Part shown: positions 23,907 through 37,400 of the stretch, one piece after another | How the letters are laid out: every line of letters starts with the position of its first letter | Position numbering within the stretch: the first letter of the stretch is position 1 | Source of the DNA: Jaltomata sinuosa | Lineage: Eukaryota > Streptophyta > Magnoliopsida > Solanales > Solanaceae | Assembly (NCBI GenBank): GCA_003996215.1 | Contig: QJPP01001525.1 | Coordinates: 55,001-119,000, forward strand | Length of the DNA: 64,000 nt | Reading direction: 5' to 3' | Made by a program: the position numbers and the translations under genes | The notes under the pieces: model-generated | What the model saw: only the letters and a program-made list of their open reading frames with translations | Told to the model about the DNA's origin: nothing | The model's database searches: none

Positions 23907-24502
23907 TGTTGGTATTTGTGTTCAAATCAGAATACCAGAAAACAAAATAAATCGGAAAATCAGAAATACAGAAAATATTTAAGACCACAAAATTTATTGT
24001 GTGTCCTCAAGGAATTTAACCCTTTCACTGTATTCGAAGTTGTGGATTATTTTCTTTCACGATAAAACGAATATACTGATATTGATATAGCGGTACATTA
24101 AACTTCAATACCTTCAGCGAACTCAAAGAGTCAGTCTTCAAATCACACTTAGACTCGAATTTTATTTGTAAGAAAATATGTAGAAGATGCAGAATTTCAA
24201 TGCAGAAAAATAAAGGGAAAACATTCCTATTTTGTCCAAAAAATTTATCAATCAGTCACATCCGAAGCTGAAGTCGAAGTTGAACCGAGCGAGCGACGAT
24301 GACAACGGCGTGAGGGGGCATTCTATTCTTAATCCTTTAAGAATTAAAGGAATAGTTTCTTAATATAAGGACCAAAAAAATGACTTTCCTTTCATTTTTT
24401 CCTCCATTTAGTTCTCCCATATTTTTCAATTCACATTAAACCCATATTTTCCAATTTACACTTATCTTTAAAGCTCGATCTTTAATGAGTATAAATCCAA
24501 TA
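23907..24502 (-). mobile_element. 3' LTR of a truncated Ty1/copia element
   Basis: In minus orientation the element's RNase H is followed by a 3' untranslated region, a purine-rich run (GTGAGAAAT) and this 596-bp block. It starts TATTGGATTTATAC (TG mutated to TA) and ends TACCAACA. No second LTR is present, so the length rests on these ends alone. Confidence 0.6.
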
Positions 24503-25086
24503 ATTTCTCACATGAATGGGGAATGGCTATATCATGAAAAATATGCATGAAAAAATTATGTGATTCAAAAGCAAGGATTAATTACATCTGGATAAGTAGG
24601 TTTTCCTTTGAACTTTTCGTAGTGAATATATATCAAATATACTCAGTCAATCGATAAATTTGATATCTTTGAACCGTCGAAGTTTGGTGTATACCTAGAC
24701 AACATAAGTCATATAGTCAACCCTTTGGTTCTCATTGTTTTGTTTGTTTCAGCCATGAACAGTGTCTGGTTCATAAGTGCATAGAGAACTGGCCTTATAG
24801 AATTCTCCTTGAAGCGGCTTATACTTCACACTTACATAAGTGATTCCTAAATTTGTTATCCCATAGATATTCTATTTGATATATCATGTATCAAACTTAG
24901 AAATCATTAAAAAGTCTCAATGCCTTATCTTTGTTATTGAACATTATCTCATCACGAAAATGGACCATAAAATTTATTTTGACAATGTTGAATCATCATC
25001 AATGACTTTGTTTGATCTCCTTGGACCTACATCTTGGAATCTCCAGTCTTCTAGGTAAAGTTACCATCACGATGATTTGTCCTCGG

Positions 25087-25960
25087 CTATAGTCTCATTC
25101 CCTTCGATGATCTTTCAACCACCTCTCTAGTTAGACCTTTTGTAAGTGGATCGGACACGTTATCTCTTTCCTTTACATAGTCAATTGTGATAATTTCACT
25201 AGAGAGTAGTTGTCTAACGACATTATATTTTCGTCGTATGTGACAAGGCTTTCCATTATACATGACGCTCCCAACCCTTTCTAGTATCACTTGGCCATCG
25301 CAATGTATGCATATAGGAGTCAACGGTTTAGGCCAAAATAGAATGTCTTCCAAGAAATTCTGGAGCCATTTAGCTTCTTCACCTGTCTTGTCTAAAGCTA
25401 TAAACTCATACTCCATTGTAGAGCGGGTGATACATATTTGTTTGGATAATTTCCTAGACACTACTCCTCCACTAATGGTGAAAACATATCTACTTGTGAA
25501 TTTAGTTTCAGTTGACCTGGTGATCCAATTTGCATCACAATATCCTTCAACAATTGCTGGATACTTGTTGTAATGCAAAACAAAGTTTTGAGTATGTATT
25601 AAATACTCCAAAACTCGTCTCATAGCCATTCAGTGATTCTTATTGGGATTACTTGTGTATCGACTCAATTTACTTAGGGGTCGTTTGGTGTGAAGGATAA
25701 AATAAATAGTCCTGGGATAATTTTTTGATGTCTTGTTTGGTTACCAAGTTTGGGATAACTTATCCCACCATTTATACCATAGTGATGGGATAAGTTATCC
25801 CATATACATGGTGGATTAACTTATCCCGGGATAGCTAATCCCGAGATAATTAATCCCAGAATAACTTATTTTCAACCAAACGACCCCTTATAGTGCAAGC
25901 TATGTCTGGTTGTATACAATTCATGATGTAAATCAAATTTTTAAGAATACAAAAAGGCCC
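25087..25960 (-). pseudogene. Ty1/copia RT end and RNase H, split by a MITE
   Basis: From 25629 to 25087 the minus strand encodes copia RNase H with the blocks GYCDANWITRSTETKFTSRY, ITRSTMEYEFIALDKTGEEA (catalytic Glu) and the DNVSDPLTKGL end. Upstream, at 25890-25960, lies the matching end of the RT with a PDIACTISKLSRY-type block. The two parts read in frame across the MITE at 25677-25887. One internal stop is present just before the MAMRRVLEYL block. The element is 5'-truncated near 25960. Confidence 0.85.
25677..25887. mobile_element. PIF/Harbinger-type MITE in copia RT
   Basis: 211 bp with perfect terminal repeats GGGGTCGTTTGG / CCAAACGACCCC and a TTA duplication on both sides (25674-25676, 25888-25890). 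The interior carries repeated GGGATAACTTATCCC-like palindromes. The copia reading frame continues across it once the insert and one TTA are discounted. Confidence 0.9.
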
Positions 25961-26085
25961 CCCCGCATATTTGGTAAGCCTGGGAAGAGTATATTCTTGG
26001 AAAGAATAAGGGTTCCAATCCTTTTTTTTTTTTGAGGCTCTGCCACCTAATTCTTCCCATAAACCTAGAACCTTACATGCTTATT

Positions 26086-26172
26086 TATACAATAACAACA
26101 TAGCCAGTGTATTTCCACAAAGTGGGGTCTGGAGATGGTAGAATGTATACAAACCATACCTTTACCTCAGTG
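26086..26172 (-). mobile_element. SINE 3'-end fragment (TS-like)
   Basis: The plus strand reads ACAATAACAACATAGCCAGT, then CCACAAAGTGGGGTCTGGAG. This matches, on the minus strand, the style of the TS-type Solanaceae SINE 3' part ending in TTG repeats. No internal promoter boxes remain. The family name is from memory. Confidence 0.45.
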
Positions 26173-28419
26173 CTTATTTATAATAATATAAATAAAATGT
26201 TATGATTAGGATTTAAAATTTTGAATTTTTGAACATATCAATGAAGTAGTTTAACTTCTATGTAGTAAACTATAAAAATTAGAGGAAATTTCATACACAA
26301 CTACATTTAGAGCCTAATTATGAGATATAACTATGGTTTGCTTATTTATCATTGATAGTTATTGTTTTGGTTTAGTAGTAGTATTTGTTAGCTCAGTAGG
26401 ACGATATCTATGAATACAAGTCGCAATTGTTACTAACTTTTATCACATGTATTTATTCACTTTAATGGCTATATCAATGCATATGTTCTTAATGGATACA
26501 AGTCACTATAGGTTATATGCGTTCACTTAATTTCATTGTATCAATGCATACAACACGATAGATTGTATATGTTTGCTCAACAGACTGTATTCTCTCTCTC
26601 ATACAAAGAAATACAGTGGTGATGCATACAAAGAAGAAAACAACCCAGATCTATACATACATATAATATACAGTCATCTGCCATTGAAGATACATACAAC
26701 ATACAATCAAATAAAACGGCGACCATTGAAGATACACTGAATGCAGTGAAGATACAGATTTATAAATGCATCTATACACTTGTATATCACGTATTGCAGT
26801 GTAACAAATTTATATTTTATGAGATACAATTATATCCATCACCAGAAACCACCCCAATCATTACCAAATTATGTCAGCATTTCAATTTATGAGACACTGT
26901 ATCACATGACCCCAATCTTATATACTGTATTTCAATTTTAGAAGTATGATTCAACCAATCAGTGATACAGGGCGAGAACAAATACAAATCTGAAACACCA
27001 CCCATCGATGAAAAAATAACCTGAATCTCATACACTGTATTTCAGTTTATGAAGTACGATTCAACCAAGCAATATTACAGAGTTAGAGAAGGAAAAGTAT
27101 GAGCACAAATATAGATCCAAATCGCCACCCGTCAATAAAGAAACAAACCCAAAAGTAGTCGCAGCAAGCCAAAACCCAAAGCCAGCAGTTGTGAGCTTCG
27201 AAGGTTTTGGTTCTGCAGGTGGCAATGGAGGAGGTTGTGGAGATAGTTTATGGTTGAGGATTTTCTCTCCGGACGCAATTGCCAATGAAGAAGAATCACA
27301 GGAATGGGTTACAGGCCTTATATGCTATTTTGCCATAAAATCCAAAATATAGCTAGGAAATGTAATTTTTGGAAGTGTTTTTGCAAATTGTAAATACGGT
27401 AAGCATGTTCTAAGCCACGTAATTTTTCCTGAAAAAAATACTTACAAGGTAAAAGAACCCTTTTGTTCAATTGTCTAATTGCATATGTTGGCTGGAGTTT
27501 GCAGTATATAGTTGACATGTCTTCAGTAGGCATTTCATATAGCCTCCCAATCTTATTTGGACTAAGGCATAATAGTTGAAGTTTTTGTGTAGATTACTTA
27601 CAAGGTAATTACATATAAATATTTATGATAAAAACATTAATCGATAACCTAATAAATTTGGAAACCAACCTCCTGTCACATGTAAAAGTACATTGATGGA
27701 ATAAGTAGATTTTTACACTGTTAGTATACGTAATTCAAATCCAAAGGGATGAAACATTCCAATTCCAACTTCAATTTAAAATAAAAAAAAAAAATTCCAA
27801 TTCCAACTATGGTTATTAACACATTATTGTGTTCCAAAGATGATAAGAAAACTAAGACAACTGCTAGGCTACTTTGGCAAAGCAAAATTTGCAGGAAAGA
27901 AAGACAATGATGATAACTCTTATGTATTTAACATGCATTTAAAAATAAAATAAATTAATATAAAAGGAATTTTACACTGCATAGCCGTCCACCAAAATAA
28001 TAGTCGAAAAAATGAATATTTTTTTGTATATGCACTTATAATATACGTATTTTATACATAACTAGTATATTTTATGTATATATGGCTAGCAGTTGTAATT
28101 ATTTTTGGCAAACGGCCAAATGTGTAACTTTCCCAATATTAATCCACATATGAGCTACAATTATACTGATCAAAGCTGTAGCCTGCAGAGAATAGATACA
28201 CTAAGAGAAAGGGAAAACAGTCCAACTATGTCATCATCCACCAAAAATTTCCAGCAGGTTAGTCCAAAAATCTAAATAGCTGGACATAAAATGCTATCTT
28301 TTACTGCCAAAAGACAAGCACCTATGCTAAAACTACAGATGAACAATAAAGCTTAAGCCATGATCATTTAATTTATGTCACAACTATTTGTATTATGGAT
28401 GTTCTTGGAAGTGTTCTCT
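26173..28419. other. Intergenic stretch without a recognised gene
   Basis: AT-rich. It contains a diverged tandem duplication at about 26915-27075 (unit around 112 bp with TACACTGTATTTCAGTTTAT and GATTCAACCAA). A proline-rich open stretch at 27061-27285 on the minus strand has no recognisable family. It ends at the stop codon of the bL9 gene. Confidence 0.55.
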
Positions 28420-31400
28420 TCATTTGCCCCTAATTTTGACTTGCAGAACCCATTGGACCTTACCTTCTGGCAAAGGAATGGACCTCGGCATCCGCAGTGG
28501 TACTTCAAACTCGCCCATTACGTGCAAAGGTATATCCAGAACCAAATGTTCAGGTTCAATATGAACAGAGATCTGTCTCGCCACCTAATAAAGAAGAGAG
28601 AATTTTGGCAGCACGAAACTAGAATTACATTTTGAGCATTACCTTAATATAACTGAGTAGCAGAAAATTAGAAATTTCATTCCAGAATTAACAGGAAAAC
28701 TCGAGAAGTACCTTTGAGTCTCAAACATAATGTAGTGACAAAAGAAATTTAAAAAAATTATAATGAGGTTTTGTCAACAGATCAGGTATCTTCAATTGTA
28801 CATTTCTGTACTTTTATCAATCGTATGATGGAATTAAAAGACAGTGGATATACGACTCTTCCTCCTAATTAGCTATGTTGCTCGGACTCTTCAAAAATGT
28901 CAACGGGTGCGTGTCGGATTCACTAAAAGTAGTGTATTTTTGAAGAATCCGACACGGGTGCGGCGTCAAAAGTGAAGAGCCCACGCAATTTAGCTAATTA
29001 GAGCTTTGCATAGAGAGGGGAACCCATTATGAGGAGACATGACAAATTCTCTTCTCCTTTTTTTTCTTTGGTGAGGAAGGAGGAGACATGCCAAATTGTC
29101 AATCATATATCGCAATCTCCTATCGGAGGCCATTTCAAGGTCAATCTTGTTGATAGTATATAACAGTAATATTGGTCAAGTTGTAGTCGTTAAGTTACTA
29201 AACGAAGTCAGGTGTCTCAAGGTCATAAGAGGAGGTAGATTTCATCCAGTAGATAGTGATTTATGGTGGAAAACTTGTCTTATTCTCCCAAAAGGAAATC
29301 ATGCCGATGTCAAACCATAACCCTAGTACAGATGTGATATTCTCCATAAGTTTCAAAACTCCTCAAATCAGCTCTTTTGGCATTACATGTTGCGGTCTTG
29401 CAGAAAAAAAGTCTCAAACTTTGCAGGACACAAATTATGCCCCTTACCAACCACCAATAGAAGGATATGGGCCAATGAATTGGAAGTGCAAATCAAATAA
29501 AGATTTGACTTGCAAATAGAACTAAATTAACATCCAAATACTTATGGAGGTTTGATATTGTAGATAGGTCACACAATAATTTCCATCCAACATAAAGTTT
29601 GCAAAGACTAAAGTTGGTATTCCCCCTATATACACACAGAGAGAGACATATATGTGTGTGTACTATCTCCATTTCAATTCTTTTTTTTTTTGTGTGTACT
29701 ACCCTCATATCATTAGAAAAACTCCACTCTTTACGTAATATCATTACAAAGGGGGCTTGTATAGGTGCTAATAGAGTCTTCTAGAGTTGCACCAATTAAG
29801 TACTTTCACACACTTGAATCTAACCACCACATTGATACTATAAAAGTCACCTAGATTATACAAATGATCACGCAACTAGGACAACTAAAAGACATGAATT
29901 TAGACACTCGAACATTTAAGTTCACTATTTTCAACATTCCCCCTTAAAGTTAAATGTCTTTTCATGTTCTTCAATCTTTCTTGACAATTACAGCTTCGTT
30001 TTCAGCATCCTCTTTGTGTATGCATTCCAAATTTGTCTTCAAACATAATCCTTACAATAATCTAAGCTGGTGATATGAGTATTAACGTTCTTCATTCATA
30101 AATTGCATGAACTTTTCCAGAAATTCCTTTAAAATTGGATTAAACTGAACAGCTACATGCATGCTACATGCAATCCATTCTCCAATTTTTTCTAACTTTA
30201 GACTATTGCAAATATAATCTCACAGAAGACTTCTCTTGTTTTCTCTTCCTATTATGTGAAATCCTTCAAGACTTACACCTCCTCGGCAGGTTGTTCTTCT
30301 CTTCACAAACCCGGAGGATTCAGTCTTCTTTTGAAAATAGTTGGCCTCTCAACAGATCCTCAAACCCGGAGAAACACCTTCAATGGAAATATCTTCAGGA
30401 TCGAACCAACGTTTTGATACCACTTGTTGGAATGTTAGGCGGACCCTTGATAATATCATAGGGCACAAAGAGAATGGAATAGGGAGATATCCATTAAGCT
30501 CACTTCATATCATTATAAAAACTCCACTCTTGCATAATATCATTACAAAGAGGGCTTATATATGTATAGAATCTTCTAGACTCACACCTATTAAGTGCTT
30601 TCCTGCACACTTGAATCTAGCCACATTGATACCACAAAATTCACCTAGATAATACAAATGACTATGCACTTAGTAGTTAGGATAGCTAAAAGACATGTGA
30701 ATCTAGACACTTAAACATTTAAGTTCACTATTTTCAACAATTTAAGCTACGGGATTACACCTTTTTAAGGGGGATTATCAGGAAACTTTGAGGTAACAAT
30801 TTCAAAACCATATTTGAGTTATTTATACAATTAACCATGAATTCTGAGATCAAAACTAAAGATTTCAAGTGTTCTAGGATGGGTTTTAAACCTAAGTTCC
30901 TCGATGACAATTTCATTGATTTGACTAAGCTATTGTATCAAGACTAGATTTTGATACATATTTGGATTCCTTAGCTAATGGGTAACCGCCCATGTAATTT
31001 ATTTCGAACTTCAACCCGTTAACCCGAGGGGTAAATTTGAGTTGACCAAGAGTGACTTTGACCTCAGGGCATTCCAAAATTAAGAGACCAGTTCTGCAAG
31101 ACTAATTGGACTCGTTGTTCATGTTTTTGAATAGATTGAGGCCACAAGAGTTCATTTGAGCTATTCAAGTGAAGTAAAGTTGTCGTATTCGAGCCAAGTG
31201 AGACTTTAACTCTTAGTTTGCTTGCTTTTCATTAAAAACATGATTTGTGTCACTTATGTGTAATTTAAATGTAATGACCCTCCAGGTAATTTTCCAGTTG
31301 TCGGGACTGACGGCTCGGTGCCCGGGACGTTTGTTAGGTCGTTATGACCATTTCCCTGTTTTAGAACTTGAACTTAGAAAATCCTTGACTTCGGTCTACT

Positions 31401-34400
31401 TTCTTGGTAAATGTTAGGTAGGATATTAGATAGATTTAGGCTTGAATCCTGTTTATCGCTTTAAATTGGCCATTTCGGATTATAGTATAGAATTTTCATG
31501 CTTATCCTTAGCCTAGGAGCTTGTAGTATCTTTATGGCTAGTATAGAATCCCTACGCTGCTTTTAGGAGGTTTTAGAGGCAGAGTAGAGAATCTTGGTGA
31601 ATTTCTGCGTTATTTCCTTGTTTTATTCGCTTGGTTCTACTGTTGTGTGTAACTGTGGGCCCGAGGCCATAGCTTGGACTTGGACGGAGCTCCAGGTCAG
31701 TTCTCTTGGTTTGGAGGGAATTTTGCCCTGTGGTGTATGGTTTTCTCAGGTTGGTTATTTCATGTTCATATTGCATCGCACATCATGAATATAGAAGGAA
31801 AGCATTTTCAAAGGTTTTCGGATTTCAAAATGAGGTTTACTACGGCTACGGTAAATTTGGGATTTGAATTGAATTGTATTAGACTTTACTACGGGTTTTT
31901 GGGAGGAAAAGGGGAAAAATACTACTTTTTATGCATACGTTGATGAGTCCGAGGTTAAATTCCCGGCGCCCGATGTGTTATCTCGGGTTTTACTTTTATG
32001 CATACGTTGATGAGTCCGAGGTTAAATTCCGGGCGCCCGATGTGTTATCTCGGGTTTTACTTTTATGCATACGTTGATGAGTCCGAGGTCATTTCCGGGG
32101 GCCCCGATGCTCTATTTTGAGTTTTTTTTTCCTTCCTTCACTCATTTGTTAAGCTCGATGTTCCATCCCGGGGGCCCGAGTACTAGATACTGGGTTTGAC
32201 TTGTATATATTCATACATTACATCATTGTTGCATCGCATTGCATTGACTTTGGTTGTGTTTGGATTGTTGGCTGTTTTGAGTTGATCTTGTTATTACTTC
32301 ACCTTTTATTGTTTTGATTTTCGGCTTTATAACTAGATTTAGGTGGATCCCTGTATTTTAACTGCTTTCCTGTATCTTATTATTTATATATTATCTTTCT
32401 GTGCTCGGTCGGCCTATGATGCCTACTGAGTACCCGTGATCTTGGTACTCATACTACACTTTGCATCTTTTTTTCTGATGCAGCACTTAGTACGAGCGAC
32501 TCTCACTGATCTTCCTGTCGTTCGAGGCCTGTTGCAGTTCGGATCGCGGTGAACTCCTGTCGCTTTTGGAGACTTTACATGCTTTCCATCTTGTACATCC
32601 TGTCTATATTTTGTATTTTGGATAGACAGAGTCTGTTGTATAGCTACTCCTTACTTTGATCGCTCCTGTACTAGTGACACCAGGTTCGGGATGGTTCTCG
32701 TGTATGTTTTGTCTATTCGATCACTTTAGGGCTATCTTTTGTATATTTTGTATGTTGATATGTATATATGCTATTGGCCCTGTCTTTTCTTTATATCTTC
32801 CGCTTTTCCTTAGTTTTATTGTTATTATTGTCTTCCGCGTCGTTGGGTTTGGCTTGCCTACCGGAGGGTTATGTAGGCGCCATCATGGCCCGATTTCGGG
32901 TCGTGACATTAAACTATCTAGTTCATGTACTGGGAGAGCATGAACTAGGTTAGTCAGTTTTAAAGTAAAAGGCATAGACCGCAAGGGCCCTAGCATATGT
33001 ATCAATGTATTGTTGATGCTTTCAAGAGTTAATAGATTCTTTGTGATATTTGTTTAGCTATTTAGCATGCATTATCACACAATTAATATCACACACAACC
33101 TGGACACGATGATATCACAACGCCAGCTAGTAGATTGAGCAATACTAGGTAAGACGTGTGTTGATGCACCACGCCATGCGGGTCAAACAATTACCAACAC
33201 ATCGAAGAGGGGTAAGGCATGTGGTTGATGCACCGTGTCAAGTGGGTCAGATAGGCAACCTATGTCCCATAGTGGTTCATTAGCAGTTCTAGCAGCTTAG
33301 TAGCATTAAGTAGGATCATGATTATCCTGTGTGATTATGTTCATGATCTCTATCTTATTTGCATACATGTATATGATTTTATACATGTTATGCCTTGATT
33401 GCTATTTCTTCAAAATAAGTAGTGTTTCCAAAGTCGTCTCAGGGGTGAGCTGAGGGAGCAAGTCTATAAACTTGTTGGATCTCTCGACTCACACTTGTTA
33501 TTTTGGCACAACACTTGTTGAGGGTGGTCCGGTGGTCGACCCGTGATATTCAGTCTGTTACAAACATATCTAGCTGAGGTGAGCCGCCACGACCCTTTTC
33601 AGTCATTATCATTCTGTATTATCTTTACTTTCGAGCTACATCTTGTACCTTGTACTCAGATATTAATAGCTCCCTGACTTTAGTCTTTTATTTGGGTATT
33701 ATGGGTTATACTCTAGAGGGAGAAGCAATTAAAAGGGACAAATGAGTTTGTCAATTAAGTGGGAGTCCTTCAAGTTCTAGAAATTGGGTAAAAGTGACAA
33801 AAAAAATTCAGCAATTCCCAAACTTTTTACTTTTACCCCCACAACTATAGAAGTTGTCTCAACAACTATTACAGTTGTTCGACAACTGTGCGCAGTTGTT
33901 GGACAATTGAATAGTTGTCGGGACAACTAATGCAATTGTTCGATAACTGTGCGCAGTTGTTTGAAGAATTTGACCCCTTCTAACTTATTAATATTGCGGG
34001 ACCCACTTGTGCCTTTTAATTAATTGAAGACTCAAAAGGTCGTCTCACCTCATTTTTCTCTAGAATTTTGATTAATTGCACCAAGAACATTAAGAGTATG
34101 TCATTCTCAAAAAAAAACATTAAGAGTATGTATACGACAACCTTTTGGTGCAATTAATCAAAGGGGTTGTCAAATTTTTCTCTAGAATTTTGATTAATTG
34201 CACCAAGAACATTAAGAGTATGTACACGACAACCTTTTGGTGCAATTAATCAAAGGGGTTGTCAAAAACTTTCTAAAACCAAAAGGTTGTCGTGTACATA
34301 CTCTTAACGTTCTTGGTGCAATTAATCAAATTCTACAGAAAAATGAGGTGAGAAGACCCTTTAACTCTTCAGTTAATTAAAAGGGACAAGTGAGTCCAGC

Positions 34401-37400
34401 AATATTAATAAGTTAGAATGGGCCAAATTCTTCAAACAATTGCGCACAATTATCATATAATTGCATTAGTTGACCCAACAACTATTCAATTGTCCAACAA
34501 CTGTGCAGTTGTCAAGCAACTGTCATAGTTGTTGAGACAACTTCTATAGTTGCGGGGGTAAAAGTGTAAAAGTAAAAAGTTTGAGAATTGCTGAAAATTT
34601 TGTCACTTTTACCCAATATTTATAACTTGAAGGACTCCCACTTAATTGACAAACTCATTTGTCCCTTTTAATTGCTTCTCCCTTCTCTATATCGGATATT
34701 GTCTTCGCCTCCACATTTATATTATATCGAACTACTGTAGTTCTCTCTTGCCAAGGTAATTTGATGGTCCAACAAATTAGGGAGACACATGGTGGAGAGC
34801 TTTTTTGGGATTTGAGATTTAGAAGGCATTTCCACGATTGGGTGGTGACCGAAACCAAAGGTTGAGACCACGTACCTACTAGTTTGATAGGTAGCTTTTA
34901 GAAGATTGTATCCAAGCTACTGTCGGAAAAATGGAAGAAAGTCATTCATAAATTTGTTGGCAACTCCCAAATGGCATGCAAAAAGGTCTGGATGTCAGAG
35001 TTGATAAATGGTTCTGTAAAGGATTTTCTTTCAGACACAGGGAAATAAGGCAAGGGAATCCTCTTTCCCCTTTCCCTTACGTAAGTGTTGAAGAAGGTAT
35101 TAGCAACATGCTTCAATTTGGAATGGAATAGAGTTGGACAAGAGGTTTCTCAGCATGGACAAGATACCAGGAAAGTCTTGCCATCTCCCACATTCTTTTT
35201 GCAGATGATACTTTAATTTTGTGTCATCCGACTTGGACATACACTATACCTCATGCTTATCTTGTTACTGGTGATGCTGTCATAGGCCTTCATATAAATT
35301 TACAAAAAATTGGCTATTGCCCGTAAATGAAGTCCAGAACCGCCAACAGTTGGCTAATATTCTTTGGTGTAACATCAGGTCATTATCTTCCACATATTTG
35401 GGACTACCATTGGGACATAAACACAACTCGTCTCCATATAGAATGGCATTATTGAAAAAATGTGAAAGAAGGTTGTCAAACTGGAAAGAATCTCTCTCTA
35501 CCAGAGGAAAGTTTAGTTTTAATAAATAGTATATTGGATTCAGTTCCTACCTACACTATGTCCATATTTCCTACACCTACTTCATGACGAAAAGAACTCT
35601 AGATTCTCTTTGGCAAGGAAACAGAGAAAACAAAACCTTTGGAGATTCACACAAGAGGAAGATGCGAGAAAGGTCATTGAAACCAAAAAGGATATGTGAA
35701 ACCAATGGATACTAAAGGCACCTAACTTCTTGTATGGCCAATCTGTTTGGAAAAGTATCATGACATTCTGGGATGACTTCAGAGGCAAAACATACTTCAA
35801 AGTTGGGCGATGGTAGGAAGATTAGCTTTTGGCATGACGCTTGATTGTGACACACCCTCGCAAGTTGGACTTCCCTGTTCTTTGTACTCTGGACGCCACC
35901 AGAGTGCTTCCGTATCGATACAACTCAAGCCAGGGCTGGAATATTGTTTTCAGGAGGAATTGCAATGACCGAGAATTAGAGAGGACTTGCATCTTACTTC
36001 AACTACTAGGAACCGTTCCACAAGTTCAGACGAAGAAATCTTAACTTGGTTAGTAGGCAAAAATGCATCTCTCACAGAATAATTTCCAAAGAAGATGCCC
36101 ATATATTTGCAACAGATGCTCCCTATGTGGCACAAAAGGGGGCTGAGGGGCATACATTCACGGGTCTGGAATGCAATCCCAGCAACAATTTGGTGGTTTA
36201 TTTGGAGAGAGAGCAACTCCATTGAAGACATTGGAGCAAAATAGCAAATGTACATCAACTTGTGATGTGGAGGCCATGATTGACTTCATTAGTTCTCTAC
36301 ACAATCTATAAAAACTTCTTTTGATGTACCCTGTTGTATTTGTCAGCATAAGCTTAATGATGATACATATATAATACTTTTACCTACTTATCCAAAAAAA
36401 AATGCATCTTATGTTGTCATATCCATATCAATGACATGTAGAACATTTCAGCAAAAGGTATGTTATACATTTTTATATTAAAAAAATTGAATGTTCCTAC
36501 ACATTTTCTATTTACTTGTAACTTTCTTCAAACACGATAATAAAGAATATGGCACTAAACCAGAAATCTTCCACCATATGAAGTATGATTATTTAACACT
36601 CAACTTTGATAATCTGTGAGGACATCAAACACCATGCATTAGGGTAGTCTTCAAACACTCGTCTACAAGCAAGCAAGACACTGGCGCTCGAGGATTTCTC
36701 GGTTATAAAACAAAAGAAAGACACTGGGCTAGTGTCTCAATAGTAACATGTACATCAAATTATTAAACCAACCCCCAAACAACATAAGCATAGAAAAGAT
36801 TCAGAAGGAAAACAGGTGCTAAAAGTTGGAGGTAATCTATATCTAGCCTTTCCACACGCAATTTGGGAGCAGGAAGGTGAAGTACTAGGAACCCAAATGT
36901 ATGTGGCTTTCCTCAAATAACTTTCACTTGACTGTTGGCACCAAATAGAAAACAGAAAAAGGTCAAGAAGTTGACCTAAGGTTGTTAAAACCTGTGATTG
37001 CTAGAGCTAAAGACAACTTGCAAGAGTGAAAAACAGCATTAATTTTAGTTTCCCAAACAAAAACTTTTAGACTATTTTTTTTAATTATTTTTTGATGACC
37101 GTGGTGTCCGGGCCAGCTTTCGCGCACCTCGACTAAATCCACGAGATACCTGCCACCTCCCACCAGCAACAGGTACCAGGTAACTCTGTTCACCAAGGCT
37201 AGAACAGATGGGAAGAATCACCTAGTGTTTTTTGTCTCTACTGGGATTTGAACCTGAGACCTTAGGCCTCATGGTTCTTTTAACCCACTTCATTGACCAC
37301 TAGGCCACACCCTTGGGTGCGAAAACTTTTAGACTATTTCCTTCATATTTTGTTAGTTTGGTAAACCTTCATACTAGAAACATATGTTTGTTTTGATAAT

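Noticed and set aside
27061..27285. Proline-rich small open frame with a hydrophobic segment, minus strand
   Set aside because: No family resemblance, overlaps diverged repeats, no splice or promoter context; not called as a gene.
28375..28635. Plus-strand open frame over bL9 exon 5
   Set aside because: It is the antisense shadow of the last bL9 exon; the minus strand encodes the conserved C-terminal domain.
30168..30652. Overlapping plus-strand open frames
   Set aside because: They lie within the interior and LTR of a minus-oriented deleted retroelement, without family similarity.
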